Notes: generated by a model from the sequence alone, not told the origin. A stretch of 64,000 nt of DNA from Myxococcales bacterium (GCA_016706225.1 JADJKB010000005.1:1-64000), one strand, 5' to 3'; positions 25,627-34,316 are shown, counted from the stretch's first letter. Made by a program: numbers and translations.

Positions 25627-25738
25627 GCGGCTTTCAGTTGCAGCGCCTTGGACTGATCATGGAAGCCGGAACCGGGCAATCCGCTCGAGATCGAAGGCGT
25701 GCTGAATCTGGCGGCCGTTCGTGGCCCAGATGGCGGAT
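25623..25738 (+). pseudogene. 5' fragment of a GH130 glycoside phosphorylase gene
   Basis: ATG 25623 overlaps the HAD stop. About 38 codons match the start of the gene at 38212 (MSGFQLQRLGLIMEAG, then VLNLAAVRGPDGG across a shift), after which the sequence diverges. It is the cut end of the duplicated segment. Confidence 0.75.
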
Positions 25739-25812
25739 ATGGCAGCCCAGAGCAACGCGGGAGCCGACGTGAAGGCAGATGAAAGCGGCTGTGCCGAGAA
25801 GGCAAAGGGGCG

Positions 25813-25986
25813 ATGATGCCTCGCATTGAGGCCCGGGCTCTCGGCATCAGCGGCGCGGTTCGTGCCGAGTGCCCTACCGGATTGGAGCTCGGCGGGGCAG
25901 GATTCGTCGTTGCTGGCACGTCCATCGCGGCGCGCCGGACCAAGGCCGCGCGTGCCTCGACGCGGCCGGTGGAGACATCCGCCTGA
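25813..25986 (+). CDS. Small ORF overlapping the DUF2238 gene
   Basis: This ORF has 57 codons, from ATG 25813 with AAGGGG 5 nt upstream, ending in TGATG so that its stop overlaps the next start. The peptide (MMPRIEARALGISGAVRAEC...) has no recognised family. The coupling is the only support; it may be noncoding leader. Confidence 0.3.
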   Translation: MMPRIEARALGISGAVRAECPTGLELGGAGFVVAGTSIAARRTKAARASTRPVETSA

Positions 25987-26666
25987 TGCCCCATCGAGGT
26001 GACCCGCGTCATGATCGCGGCAACGGTCCGCGGCCCTGGGAGACCCGATTCGCATGGTTGCTCCGGGCACTCATCGTCGGCACCGCGGTGGGCCACGTCC
26101 TGCAAGGCAAGTACCTGTACGCATTGCTCTGCGTGGCGGTGAGCGCGGTGCTCGTCGCTCCGCCGCTGCTCGCACGAACGAGCCTCGGGAACATACCGGT
26201 CGAGCTCGAGCTCGCAGCCCTGTGGGGTGCGGTCAGCGACATGACCCTCGGCCGTATGGCGGGCCTCTACGCGGGAACGATCTGGTTCGACAAGGTGCTC
26301 CACTTCGGCAACTCGCTACTCGTCGGCCTCCTGGCCTTCCTCATCGTCTACGCCCTCCGCTTCACGGGTCGGCTTCAGATCTCTTCAGTGGCCAACGCCG
26401 TTGTCATCCTCCTGCTGGCGCTCGGCATGGGTGCCTTCTGGGAGATTGCCGAGTACGTCGTCGACTTGGCCTTTCAAGAGGGATCTCAGGGATCACCGGC
26501 GATGAAACCGCTCGACGACACGATGTGGGACCTTATCCTCGACGGCGCCGGCGGTGCACTCGGCGGACTACTCGGCTCGGTATACATGCGCCTGTCCAAA
26601 CGTACGGCGCGCCGGATCGTGGCCTTCGCTCAGGTCGTTCCTCGTGGCGAGCGGCACGCAGGGTAG
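25986..26666 (+). CDS. DUF2238/YjdF-type integral membrane protein
   Basis: The 226-residue membrane protein has about six transmembrane segments (LLRALIVGTAVGHVL, YALLCVAVSAVLVAPPLLA, LLVGLLAFLIVYALRF, VVILLLALGMGAFWEIAEYV, LDGAGGALGGLLGSVYM). The blocks IWFDKVLHFGNSLLV and GAFWEIAEYVVD and the C-terminal LDDTMWDLILDGAGG are typical of the DUF2238 family. The conserved acidic and His residues lie at membrane boundaries. The family has no proven activity. It stands between the truncated HAD/GH130 duplication and the SRPBCC-methyltransferase gene. ATG 25986 is the first in-frame start consistent with the membrane topology; a longer N terminus back to 25869 is open but not convincing. Confidence 0.8.
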   Translation: MPHRGDPRHDRGNGPRPWETRFAWLLRALIVGTAVGHVLQGKYLYALLCVAVSAVLVAPPLLARTSLGNIPVELELAALWGAVSDMTLGRMAGLYAGTIWFDKVLHFGNSLLVGLLAFLIVYALRFTGRLQISSVANAVVILLLALGMGAFWEIAEYVVDLAFQEGSQGSPAMKPLDDTMWDLILDGAGGALGGLLGSVYMRLSKRTARRIVAFAQVVPRGERHAG

Positions 26667-27027
26667 GACGACGTGGGCGCGGCGCCATCGACCACCTCCT
26701 CCGCGCTGTGGAACGCGGAAGGCGTGATGGCCGTGGGTTTCAGGCGGCGCCGAACGAAGGTTCGCCCGCGCCGAGCCCGAGCCCGTAGTCATTACAAGCG
26801 GCGCCAGGCTCGCGTGGTGGGCATCCTTCCGCCTGCGCGATCTCGTCGTCGGCGTGCGTCCGCAGCATCGACCTGTGTCCACCACCATTCTCGTCTTCAG
26901 CGTCGCGACCGCTGAAAGCACGATAGGCGGCAAACCCTCGGTGGAGGGCACGCAGGCCGAGGCCGGCACGTGGCTCGAACGCCCGCAGCCATTCTACGGG
27001 GATGCGCGTTGCTCGCGCTCCGCAGGG
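26667..27027. other. Intergenic region upstream of the SRPBCC-methyltransferase gene
   Basis: No gene is supported. The only clear element is the sigma54 promoter at its right end (27028-27042). Confidence 0.45.
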
Positions 27028-27042
27028 TGGCACGCGCGATGC
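27028..27042 (+). promoter_or_regulatory. Sigma54 promoter of the SRPBCC-methyltransferase gene
   Basis: TGGCACGCGCGATGC is GG, ten bases, GC with the full TGGCACG half. The predicted start is near 27054, so this gene has a leader of some 58 nt with an AAAGGAGGG ribosome site. Confidence 0.65.
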
Positions 27043-27111
27043 TTGCAGCAAGGAGGAATTCCGCGGACAACTGCCGACACACGAGTCATGCTCGCCGACA
27101 AAGGAGGGACG

Positions 27112-28214
27112 ATGGGACGAGTGAGCGAACGAGTCGAGCTCGGAGCCGCGCCGAGGGAGCTCTGGGAGTTCGTGACGGACCCGGACAATTTCAGCCGTTA
27201 CGTGTCGGGATACGTGACGGGTCGAGCCCTCTCAGACGAGGCGCGTGGTCCTGGCGCTCGGTACGAGTGGACCGCAGCGCTCGGTCCGCTTCGCCTCAGG
27301 TGCGCGAGCGTGTCAGCGAGTGGCACGACGAACGCCGAGTCGACTACGAAGGCGAGCTGGCGCACGTGCCTTTCCACTCCTCGATGGAGCTTTCTGCGAC
27401 CGACACGGGTACCGAGCTCGAAGTTGCAATCGAATATCAGCCACCGCTCGGACGCCTCGGCAGCTTTGCAGACCCGCTGCTTGGGCCGTGGCTCGAGCGC
27501 GACATCCGGCAGTCGCTCGAACGGCTTCGACGCCGTTTCCCTCTGCCGGGCGCCGCCGAAGCCGACGTCGAGGCGCTCTATCGCCGCCGCGCCGCCAGCT
27601 ACAACGCCATGACAGAGCTCTACCGTCTGCTGGGCTTCGACCTCCCGCGCTACCGGCGCTTGGCGGCCGATGCTCTCTCGCTGCGGAAGGGCTCGACCGT
27701 TGTCGAGATCGGGTGCGGTACCGGCGCCAACTTCGTCAACTTGCGAAAACGTGTCGGAGAAAGCGGGCGCGTGATCGGCATCGATCTGACTGACGCCATG
27801 CTCGCCCAGGCAGCCGACCGCATCCGCCGGGAGGGTTGGCGCAACGTCGAGCTCGTGCGCTCGGATGCCGCGAGGTACGAGTTCCCAAGTGGCGTCGACG
27901 GCATTGTCTCGACGCTGGCGCTCAGCTTGAGCCCGGCCTACGACCAAGTGATCGAGCGCGGCACCCGTGCTCTCGCGCGCGGGGGTCGCTGGGTCATTTT
28001 CGACCTGAAGCTGCCCGACCGCTGGCCCTCCTGGCTCGTGGAGGCAGCGCTGGTCGTGGCCCGTCCCTACGGCGTCGAGCTCGAGCTCGTCGACCGGCGC
28101 GCTTGGGAGTCACTCGAGCGGCACCTGCCCCATACTCGGATGCGCGAGCTATTCTTCGGAAGCGCGTACCTGGCCGTCGGTTGGCGCGATGACCCACTCG
28201 GTCACCCGCTGTAA
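27112..28214 (+). CDS. SRPBCC (START-like) domain fused to a SAM methyltransferase (frameshifted)
   Basis: ATG 27112 follows AAAGGAGGG. The first 145 residues are a SRPBCC/polyketide-cyclase-like lipid-binding fold (ERVELGAAPRELWEFVTDPDNF ... YEWTAALGPLRLR). The frame then changes near 27297 and continues VRERVSEWHDERRVDYEGEL. From about residue 155 a UbiE-type methyltransferase follows: YRRRAASYNAMTELYRLLG, motif I VVEIGCGTGANFVNL, VIGIDLTDAML and GGRWVIFDLKLPDRW. About 366 residues in all. The fusion suggests methylation of a hydrophobic ligand held by the first domain; that is inference. The single frame change in a well-conserved region looks like a sequence error. No membrane anchor. Confidence 0.8.
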
Positions 28215-28229
28215 CGCCCGCGGTCACAA

Positions 28230-28375
28230 ATCGTCGTCTTTCCCCGAGCTCAAGCTCGAGAAGGACCTTTCCGCTCAACCAGGCCGTCGAAATCCCAATT
28301 CCGACCGACACGACGCGGCAGGTCGGCTTCCAGTGCGGCATGGGGATGTACAAGTCGTCCGTCGTAGTCAACTGA
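28230..28375 (+). pseudogene. C-terminal fragment of a cupredoxin-like domain
   Basis: In two frames that join near 28275 the DNA codes FPELKLEKDL then PLNQAVEIPIPTDTTRQ, VGFQCGMGMYKSSVVVN and a stop. CGMGMYK with its Cys and Met is the copper-ligand end of cupredoxin domains seen in copper resistance proteins. Only about 50 of the usual 90-100 residues are present, so it is a remnant or an exported piece whose start is lost. Confidence 0.55.
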
Positions 28376-28456
28376 GCGCGAGTGGCGCCGAACCGCGCCA
28401 TGGCTTCGCGGTGTCGCGCGATCGAATGGCGCTTAGTACTGCTCGGGAGGCATGTT

Positions 28457-29191
28457 TCAGCGCGCCGCCCCGGGTTCCCGGGTGAGGCGCGTGGCGCGGG
28501 CGAGCACCTCCGTTGCCGTTTTGCGATCGTCGGCGCGCACGTTCACTGAAAATCCACGGCCGCTCGACTCCACCTTCGCCGAGACGCCGCGGAGAACCAG
28601 TGGGCAGTCTGGCATGTTGGGCGAGGAGTGGCCCAGAGCCGCATTGCGGGCGAGGTGACAGTCGATCACCCGCTGCAACCACTCGGCCGTCATCCCCGGC
28701 ACCGCGTGGAACCTGATGACGGCACCCACGGTCCGCTCCACGTCTGCGAGGGAGTCGCCCGCCAGATCCGGCACGCCGAGGCGTTCGACGCTTGCGATGT
28801 CCTCCGTGTGGGCAAATGGACTGATGTCTCGCTCGTCCGACGCAATTCCAGCGCACGACCGCGCTTCGGCAGCGCGCAGCGCTTGGGAGGCAGCACGGTG
28901 ATCTGCGGCATGCTTTCGATGGCGCTCGGCCTCGTCGAGGTGATGCTTGGTCGGATTGAAGGTCGACGTCCAGCAAACGTCCACGAAGTCGGAGCCCCGC
29001 GAGCACTCGCCCGTGCTCTTGCTCGACTTCGGGTCGTAGGCCGCCTGGTGGGTTTTGGCGACCGCTTGGTGTTCTCTTGCGCTGTTTTGGTGTTGCGCGG
29101 CGCTCATGTCGTGCGGATCCGCGCCCGGCGTCGACGCGCACGCCGCCGCGAGCAAACCAATCGTGAGCTGCGCGTTCATTGTTTGACGCAT
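28457..29191 (-). CDS. DMSAAxH-family lipoprotein A, unknown function
   Basis: ATG 29191 follows GGAGGG; the signal is short and ends LLAAAC or ACAS, typical of a lipoprotein. The 244-residue product contains the family mark DPHDMSAAQHQ, then a His-rich helical stretch HHLDEAERHRKHAADHRAAS, conserved Cys (SCAGI, DCHL, DCPL) and a C-terminal half with GAVIRFHAVPGMTAEWLQR, VIDCHLARN and MPDCPLV. Two paralogues lie at 29611-30268 and 40287-41024. The His pairs suggest metal binding in the envelope, but no family function is known to me. It is driven by a sigma54 box at 29217-29231 with activator-like dyads at 29292 and 29561. Confidence 0.82.
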   Translation of the reverse strand: MRQTMNAQLTIGLLAAACASTPGADPHDMSAAQHQNSAREHQAVAKTHQAAYDPKSSKSTGECSRGSDFVDVCWTSTFNPTKHHLDEAERHRKHAADHRAASQALRAAEARSCAGIASDERDISPFAHTEDIASVERLGVPDLAGDSLADVERTVGAVIRFHAVPGMTAEWLQRVIDCHLARNAALGHSSPNMPDCPLVLRGVSAKVESSGRGFSVNVRADDRKTATEVLARATRLTREPGAAR

Positions 29192-29216
29192 TTGGTTCCC
29201 TCCTGTCCTCGCGGAC

Positions 29217-29231
29217 GCATCGCCCGTGCCA
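29217..29231 (-). promoter_or_regulatory. Sigma54 promoter of lipoprotein A
   Basis: The minus strand reads TGGCACGGGCGATGC. The predicted start is near 29205, leaving 14 nt before the ATG with a GGAGGG site. Confidence 0.7.
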
Positions 29232-29291
29232 CGCGCGCGCTTCCGATCTCCGCTGCTCCAACGAGCGCACTGCCCGGAAGTGCTTTGAGTG

Positions 29292-29308
29292 GTGACTCAA
29301 TCGGTCAC
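29292..29308. promoter_or_regulatory. GTGAC-N7-GTCAC dyad, activator-site candidate
   Basis: GTGACTCAATCGGTCAC, 61 bp upstream of the -24 element of lipoprotein A. This is the distal spacing also seen at the kinase and PAD copy 3 promoters. Confidence 0.6.
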
Positions 29309-29560
29309 GAAGCGAGTGAACGATCGAAGCACGCAATTCGAGCACGCTGGCCGGTGTAATCAAACGGAACAGCGTCGGTCACACCCGAGCTCGCCATTGT
29401 GGATTCGCGACTCCGCTGGTGCGGAGGCTCGACGAGTGAGTGATCGGCTCCGCGCCGGCAGATCGCGCTGTGCGCGAGGCACTTGCCCGGCGCGGGCTGC
29501 GCAACGGCATCGAGCCACGGCTTGCGCACGACCGACCACAGCCCCGCTGTTTGGCGTTTT

Positions 29561-29577
29561 GTGACTGAATCGGTCAC
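29561..29577. promoter_or_regulatory. GTGAC-N7-GTCAC dyad, remote copy
   Basis: GTGACTGAATCGGTCAC differs from the 29292 site at one base. It lies 330 bp upstream of the lipoprotein A promoter, a distance compatible with an enhancer site. Confidence 0.55.
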
Positions 29578-29610
29578 GTGAGATCGACGTCTACATGCAC
29601 GATCGAAGGC

Positions 29611-30268
29611 CTACGGGCCGTGGGCGCGGGCGCGTGATCGGATTTGCTCGACTTCCGGAGCCGTCGCGCTCGTCAGCACTACGCTCTCTCCGTCCTTTGC
29701 AACGGCAACCTCGAGGCCCGGAACGTACGACGGACAAGCGGCCATGTGCTCGTAGTGCTGAGAGCGACCGAACGCGTGGTGGCACCTGATGTGATCTGCG
29801 ACTGCCTGGGCGGATATCCCGCTAGCGACCACGACCCGGGCGCCGTTGGGAATGTTTGGACATCTTTGACGACCGATAACAGCGGGCACACTGCCCGGGT
29901 GGCCGGGCGAAAGCGCTTGCACTCCGCTTCCTCGAACGACTCGAGTGCTTTGGCAGCGGCCCTGTGCTCCGCGGCGTGCTCGCGCTGTTCCTCGGCATGC
30001 CCGAGATGGACGGCGGTGGGATTGTATTCGCTGTCTTCGTAGTCCGGGAGGGCCAGTCCGGAAGTCCCGGAAACCCGGATCGGGCTCCTGCGCGCGTCGC
30101 GGGCGTTCGGTTCGTAGCGCCCCGCGTGCGCATCGGACTGGGACTCCTGCTGCCCGCGTGGGCGCGGTGCTCCGCGGCGCTCATGTCGTCGGGGTGGGCA
30201 CCAGGGTTGGAGGCGCAGCCAGCGACGACGAGAAGCGCGAGAATGGACGATGTGATGTTGTTCTCCAT
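29611..30268 (-). CDS. DMSAAxH-family lipoprotein B (frameshifted)
   Basis: ATG 30268 gives MENNITSSILALLVVAGCAS, a lipoprotein signal, then GAHPDDMSAAEHRAHAG. The family sequence then continues in other frames: HAEEQREHAAEHRAAAKALESFEEAECKRF, VCPLLSVVKDVQ and, in the last frame, ARVVVASGISAQAVADHIRCHHA and CPSYVPGLEVAV to the stop at 29611. At least two shifts are needed. It may be a decaying paralogue or an error-rich stretch. The C-terminal half is only loosely like lipoproteins A and C. The start lies 1 nt after the predicted sigma54 transcription start. Confidence 0.6.
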
Positions 30269-30280
30269 GCATGAGCCCAT

Positions 30281-30295
30281 ACAATCGGCGTGCCA
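30281..30295 (-). promoter_or_regulatory. Sigma54-like promoter of lipoprotein B
   Basis: The minus strand reads TGGCACGCCGATTGT; the -12 C is replaced by T. Transcription would start about 30269, immediately before the ATG. A CGCCA-N5-TGGCG dyad lies 42 bp upstream of the -24 end. Confidence 0.5.
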
Positions 30296-30336
30296 AGCGG
30301 ACCGCTTTGCTAGCCGTCGACGAGCCGCTTGCACTT

Positions 30337-30351
30337 CGCCAGGGTGTGGCG
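30337..30351. promoter_or_regulatory. CGCCA-N5-TGGCG dyad, copy 2
   Basis: CGCCAGGGTGTGGCG, matching 21373-21387 at 14 of 15 bases with related 3' flank. Its distance to the lipoprotein B promoter fits an activator site. Confidence 0.45.
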
Positions 30352-30597
30352 AAAGTGCTCATGGCGCCATCGCTCGTCTCGTTTAGGAATCCCCACGGCG
30401 GCGCCGACGGGGACCTTCACGAGCGCTGAGCTCGACCTCGTGGGCTTAGCAGCGGCTTGCTTCGTGCATGCCCCATGGGGGGATAGGTCATGCACGCGGC
30501 GAAATACATCCATGATGGACTCCGAGAGGAAGAAAGCCGCCGGCCGGTACAAGCGCATCCGCGAGCAGTGACCGCGTCGGGAGCACGGATCTAAACC

Positions 30598-33081
30598 ATG
30601 CAAGAGCAGACTGGACTCCGCGAGCATCGATCCGAGCCGGCCACGCCGATGGCTACCGATCCAGTCTGCGGCATGAAGGTCCCGGTCGCGAGCCCGCACC
30701 GCTATTCGCCGAACGGGTCAGAGGCGGTTTTCTGTAGCACCCGTTGCCGCGACCGCTTCGCGAGGGACCCCTCGAAGTACCTGTCCGCCGAGCAGCAAGA
30801 GCCCCAGCAGCCCCCGGTCACGCAGCCGAATACTCCGCCCGCCAAGGCACCGAGCACGCGCGCGTACACCTGCCCGATGCACTCTGAGGTCCGAGTCGAC
30901 CAGGCCGGTTCCTGCCCGAAGTGTGGAATGGCACTCGAACCCGTGTCGCCTCGCTCGGCGGCCAAGGCCGAGTGGACCTGCCCGATGCACCCGGAGATCG
31001 TTCGGGACGCGCCAGGCACCTGTCCGATCTGCGGGATGGCGCTCGAGCCGCGCGCCGGCACCGGGCAGGAAGAAGACAACTCCGAGCTCCGCGACATGTC
31101 GCGGCGTTTCTGGCTCGCGGCGCTGTTCACGGTTCCGCTCGTCGTCATCGCCATGGGCGATCTCCTTCCCGGCCGTCCCATCTCCCAGCTCCTGTCCATG
31201 CGAACGCGGACGTTCGTCGAGCTCGGGCTTGCGACGCCCGTGTGCCTTTGGTCGGCGTGGCCCTTCTACGTGCGGTTCGTCGCGTCGCTCAAGAACCGAA
31301 GCCTCAACATGTTCACGCTCATCGGTCTCGGCGTCGGCGTGGCGTTCGTGTACAGCCTGATCGCCGCCCTCTTGCCGGACGCGTTTCCGGCGTCCTTTCG
31401 CGGCGAGGGTGGCGAGGTCGCCGTCTACTTCGAGGCAGCCGGCGTCATCGTCACGCTGATCCTGCTCGGTCAAGTGCTCGAGCTGCGGGCGCGCAGTCAG
31501 ACGAGCCAGGCCATCAAGAAGCTGCTGGGCATGGCGGCCAAGTCCGCCCGCCGAATTCGGGATGACGGCTCCGACGAAGACGTGCCCCTCGAGGCCGTTC
31601 AAGTCGGCGACCGGCTGCGCGTGCGCCCGGGCGAGAAGGTGCCGGTCGACGGCATCGTGCTCGAAGGAGCGAGCTCGGTCGATGAGTCGATGGTCACCGG
31701 CGAGCCGATCCCCGTCGAGAAGCACGACGGCGACCGCGTCATCGGCTCCACCGTGAATGGCACCGGTGGCCTCGTCATGCGCGCGGACAAGGTCGGCGCC
31801 GAGACGCTGCTCTCGCGCATCGTCGCGATGGTGGCCGAGGCGCAGCGCAGCCGCGCGCCCATCCAGAAGCTCGCCGACGTCGTGGCTGGCTACTTCGTCC
31901 CTGTGGTCATTCTCATCTCCGTCACGACTTTCATCGTCTGGGCGCTCGTCGGGCCAGACCCTCGCATGGGCCATGCGCTCATCAACGCGGTCGCGGTGCT
32001 CATCATTGCCTGCCCCTGCGCGCTCGGCCTCGCGACTCCCATGTCGATCATGGTGGCGACCGGCAAGGGCGCCACCATGGGCGTGCTGTTCAAGAACGCC
32101 GAGGCAATCGAAGTGCTGCGCAAGGTGGACACGCTGGTCGTCGACAAGACCGGCACGCTCACCGAGGGCAAGCCCAAACTCGTGAGCGTAGTCACGGAGC
32201 CGGGCATCGACGAAGCAACTCTGCTCCGGCTGGCTGCCACGCTCGAGCGCGGCAGCGAGCATCCGCTCGCCGCGGCCATCGCCCAGGGCGCCGAGGATCG
32301 CAAGGTCGCCCTGGCCAACGCCGAGGACTTCGACTCGGTGACCGGCAAGGGCGTCAAGGGACGGGTCGATGGGCGTGAGGTTGCGCTCGGCAACAAGGCA
32401 ATGATGGCGAGCCTCGGGATCGAGTCAGCGCACCTGGTCGCGCGCGCGGAGGCGCTCCGCGCCGACGGTCAGACCGTGATGTTCGTGGCTGTCGACGGAA
32501 AGCCCGCGGGTCTCGTGGGCGTGGCCGATCCGATCAAGGAGAGCACGCCGGAGGCCATTCGCACGCTTCATGAGGAAGGCATCCGGATCGTCATGATGAC
32601 GGGTGACAGCGGTACGACCGCGAAAGCGGTGGCGAAGAAGCTCGGCATCGACGACGTGATGGCCGAGGTATTGCCCGACCAGAAGGCCGACAAGGTCAAA
32701 GCGCTTCAAGGCGAGGGACGCATCGTCGCGATGGCCGGCGACGGAGTGAACGACGCGCCCGCGTTGGCGAAGGCGCATGTCGGTATCGCGATGGGCACCG
32801 GCACCGACGTCGCGATGGAGAGCGCCGGCGTCACGCTGGTCAAGGGCGACCTGCGCGGGATCGTGCGCGCCCGCCGGCTGTCGCGCCGGACCATGGGGAA
32901 CATCAAGCAGAACCTGTTCTTCGCGTTCGTCTACAACGCCGCCGGCATCCCCATCGCTGCCGGCGTCCTCTACCCATTCTTTGGGCTGCTCTTGAGCCCG
33001 ATGATCGCGGCGGCCGCCATGAGCTTCAGCTCGGTCTCCGTGGTTGGCAATGCGCTCCGTCTACGGCGCGCGAAGGTTTGA
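30598..33081 (+). CDS. copA: CopA-type Cu(I) P1B ATPase with YHS and two HMBD metal-binding domains
   Basis: This 827-residue copper-exporting ATPase has an unusual metal-binding front end: a YHS domain (DPVCGMKV ... FCSTRCRDRFARDPSKYL, residues 20-63) and two heavy-metal-binding CPMH domains (YTCPMHSEV ... CPKCGMALEP and WTCPMHPEI ... CPICGMALEP) instead of HMA repeats. The core has TGEPIPVEK, ACPCALGLATP (Cys472-Pro-Cys474), DKTGTLTEG (Asp516), HPLAAAI, MMTGDSG and GDGVNDAPAL. The CPC motif marks Cu(I)/Ag(I) transport out of the cytoplasm. ATG 30598 has no strong ribosome site; the YHS domain begins 20 residues later. A small lipoprotein and membrane protein follow closely and probably form its operon. 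Confidence 0.93.
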   Translation: MQEQTGLREHRSEPATPMATDPVCGMKVPVASPHRYSPNGSEAVFCSTRCRDRFARDPSKYLSAEQQEPQQPPVTQPNTPPAKAPSTRAYTCPMHSEVRVDQAGSCPKCGMALEPVSPRSAAKAEWTCPMHPEIVRDAPGTCPICGMALEPRAGTGQEEDNSELRDMSRRFWLAALFTVPLVVIAMGDLLPGRPISQLLSMRTRTFVELGLATPVCLWSAWPFYVRFVASLKNRSLNMFTLIGLGVGVAFVYSLIAALLPDAFPASFRGEGGEVAVYFEAAGVIVTLILLGQVLELRARSQTSQAIKKLLGMAAKSARRIRDDGSDEDVPLEAVQVGDRLRVRPGEKVPVDGIVLEGASSVDESMVTGEPIPVEKHDGDRVIGSTVNGTGGLVMRADKVGAETLLSRIVAMVAEAQRSRAPIQKLADVVAGYFVPVVILISVTTFIVWALVGPDPRMGHALINAVAVLIIACPCALGLATPMSIMVATGKGATMGVLFKNAEAIEVLRKVDTLVVDKTGTLTEGKPKLVSVVTEPGIDEATLLRLAATLERGSEHPLAAAIAQGAEDRKVALANAEDFDSVTGKGVKGRVDGREVALGNKAMMASLGIESAHLVARAEALRADGQTVMFVAVDGKPAGLVGVADPIKESTPEAIRTLHEEGIRIVMMTGDSGTTAKAVAKKLGIDDVMAEVLPDQKADKVKALQGEGRIVAMAGDGVNDAPALAKAHVGIAMGTGTDVAMESAGVTLVKGDLRGIVRARRLSRRTMGNIKQNLFFAFVYNAAGIPIAAGVLYPFFGLLLSPMIAAAAMSFSSVSVVGNALRLRRAKV

Positions 33082-33094
33082 AAGGAAAGACGTC

Positions 33095-33313
33095 ATGAGG
33101 AGCTTGGTCATTATTGGGTTCGCGGTCGGAGCAGTGCTCGCGGGCTGTGCATCGACGAGAGGCGCCCGGAGCGAGCCCACAACGAGTGCTGCCGCAGCAC
33201 CCGCGCTTCAGCACGATCAGGGAGACGGAGGCCAAGCGCTCGGCAGCGGTGGCGAGCCTGCTCCCGCCAATGCGGGCGACGCGGACCACGACGCTCACCA
33301 CCCGGGGAAGTGA
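33095..33313 (+). CDS. Small His-rich lipoprotein downstream of copA
   Basis: This 72-residue gene starts at ATG 33095 with GAAAGGAAAG upstream and 13 bp after copA. The signal MRSLVIIGFAVGAVLAGC is a clear lipoprotein signal. The mature part is short, Ala/Gly-rich and ends DADHDAHHPGK, a His/Asp cluster suitable for metal binding. Its place between copA and a Met-rich membrane protein suggests a periplasmic copper role, by inference. No family recognised. Confidence 0.75.
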   Translation: MRSLVIIGFAVGAVLAGCASTRGARSEPTTSAAAAPALQHDQGDGGQALGSGGEPAPANAGDADHDAHHPGK

Positions 33314-33323
33314 GGACGAAACC

Positions 33324-33674
33324 ATGGCTCAATTCATGGCGGACATCGCAGGCATGCTCGAGCTCTTCGCCATCGCGGCCGGACTCGTCTTGCTTCACCG
33401 GGCCGGCAAGGAAGCGCCGGCGAAGTTGCTCAACGTTGCGGGCTGGGCGCTCGTCACCGGCGGCATGGTCGTCGGCGCCTGCACGACGTTCTACTGGTTC
33501 AAGTACCGGTCGCGCGGAGAGCTTGACAGCGTGCACATGGGCTACCCTGGAATGATGCACGCCCCCGCGACGGGCATGGGCACTGGAGCGATGGGCCACG
33601 GCATGACGGGCCCAGGGATGGGCTCGATGCCGCGCGGCATGACGCCTCCGCCGCAAAGCGATGGAGCGAGGTGA
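33324..33674 (+). CDS. Small membrane protein with Met-rich tail
   Basis: ATG 33324, 10 bp after the previous stop; 116 residues. Two hydrophobic segments (MLELFAIAAGLVLLH, LLNVAGWALVTGGMVVGACTTFYWF) are followed by a tail rich in Met, His and Gly (HMGYPGMMHAP, MGHGMTGPGMGSMPRGM). Such Met/His tails bind Cu(I) in periplasmic copper proteins. Expected to sit in the inner membrane with the tail outside. It is probably in the copA operon. No named family recognised. Confidence 0.75.
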   Translation: MAQFMADIAGMLELFAIAAGLVLLHRAGKEAPAKLLNVAGWALVTGGMVVGACTTFYWFKYRSRGELDSVHMGYPGMMHAPATGMGTGAMGHGMTGPGMGSMPRGMTPPPQSDGAR

Positions 33675-33831
33675 GCCATGCATTGGTGGAACGGAGACGG
33701 ACACATGGGCTGGCTCCGCCGGGGGCATGAAGCGGATAGATCACTTAGCCGGGTGCGGGCCTCGATCTTGCTTGGACACACATGAGGATCGCTGGGGCCG
33801 TTGATTCAGGCGCGCCGGCGACATTTCTCCC

Positions 33832-34316
33832 ATGAACGAGATCCGGGCAGTCACACTCAGAAACCTGGACAAGCAGGGGTTCGACGGTCTCGATGATGCC
33901 GCCAAGTCACGTCAGGCGTGGCCGCTACGGTTCACACCCGCCGTGAGCGTCAGCCTGATCGTGATCGGGCTGGCTCTTCGGTCACCGTGGTGGTTGGTGG
34001 GCATGGCGCTGGTGGCGCTGAGTGGCGTGTTGCTGCCGGGAGGCATGCTGATCGACACGCCGTACAACATCGGCGTGCGGCATCTGTTCCGTGCGCCCCG
34101 TTGCCCCCGACGCCGAAACCCCGTCAGTTCTCCTACCTCATCTCGACAGCGTTCTTGACCGCCTCGGCCGTGCTCTTCTACGCCGGGTTGCCGGTGCTTG
34201 GAGCCGTCGTGGGTGGGCTAGTAGCCATCGCCGGCACCATCCTCGCCACGACGCATTGGTGTCTCGGCTCCTTCTACTACCGGCTGATCTTCCGCCGTGC
34301 CGCAGGGACCGAGTAG
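33832..34316 (+). CDS. DUF4395-family membrane protein (frameshifted)
   Basis: ATG 33832 starts MNEIRAVTLRNLDKQGF. Two hydrophobic pairs follow, with LIDTPYNIGVRHLF, the family mark of DUF4395, then after a frame change near 34112 QFSYLISTAFLTASAVLFYAG and THWCLGSFYYRLIF to the stop at 34316. About 161 residues and four membrane segments. DUF4395 proteins are often found beside sulfur or thioredoxin-like genes; no activity is established. The shift separates halves that make one family-length protein, so a one-base error is likely. Confidence 0.75.

Larger units (their letters stand above)
24811..25738. repeat. Left copy of a ~0.9-kb duplication (HAD gene plus flanks)
   Basis: It matches about 37404-38310. 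The homology begins at CAGGTTGGG, which at the right copy is the last dozen codons of phosphoketolase, and ends inside the GH130 gene. Because the left copy carries a scrap of phosphoketolase it is the derived copy. Scattered substitutions show it is not recent. Confidence 0.85.
29192..29610. other. Regulatory region upstream of lipoprotein A
   Basis: It holds a sigma54 promoter (29217-29231), two perfect-arm GTGAC-N7-GTCAC dyads (29292 and 29561) and a degenerate one (29366-29382). No gene is seen. Confidence 0.65.
30269..30597. other. Divergent spacer between lipoprotein B and copA
   Basis: It contains the lipoprotein B sigma54 box, the CGCCA-N5-TGGCG dyad and, near 30467-30490, a CGTGCATGCCCCATGGGG stretch similar to one at 34479-34496. 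No gene is supported. Confidence 0.45.
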
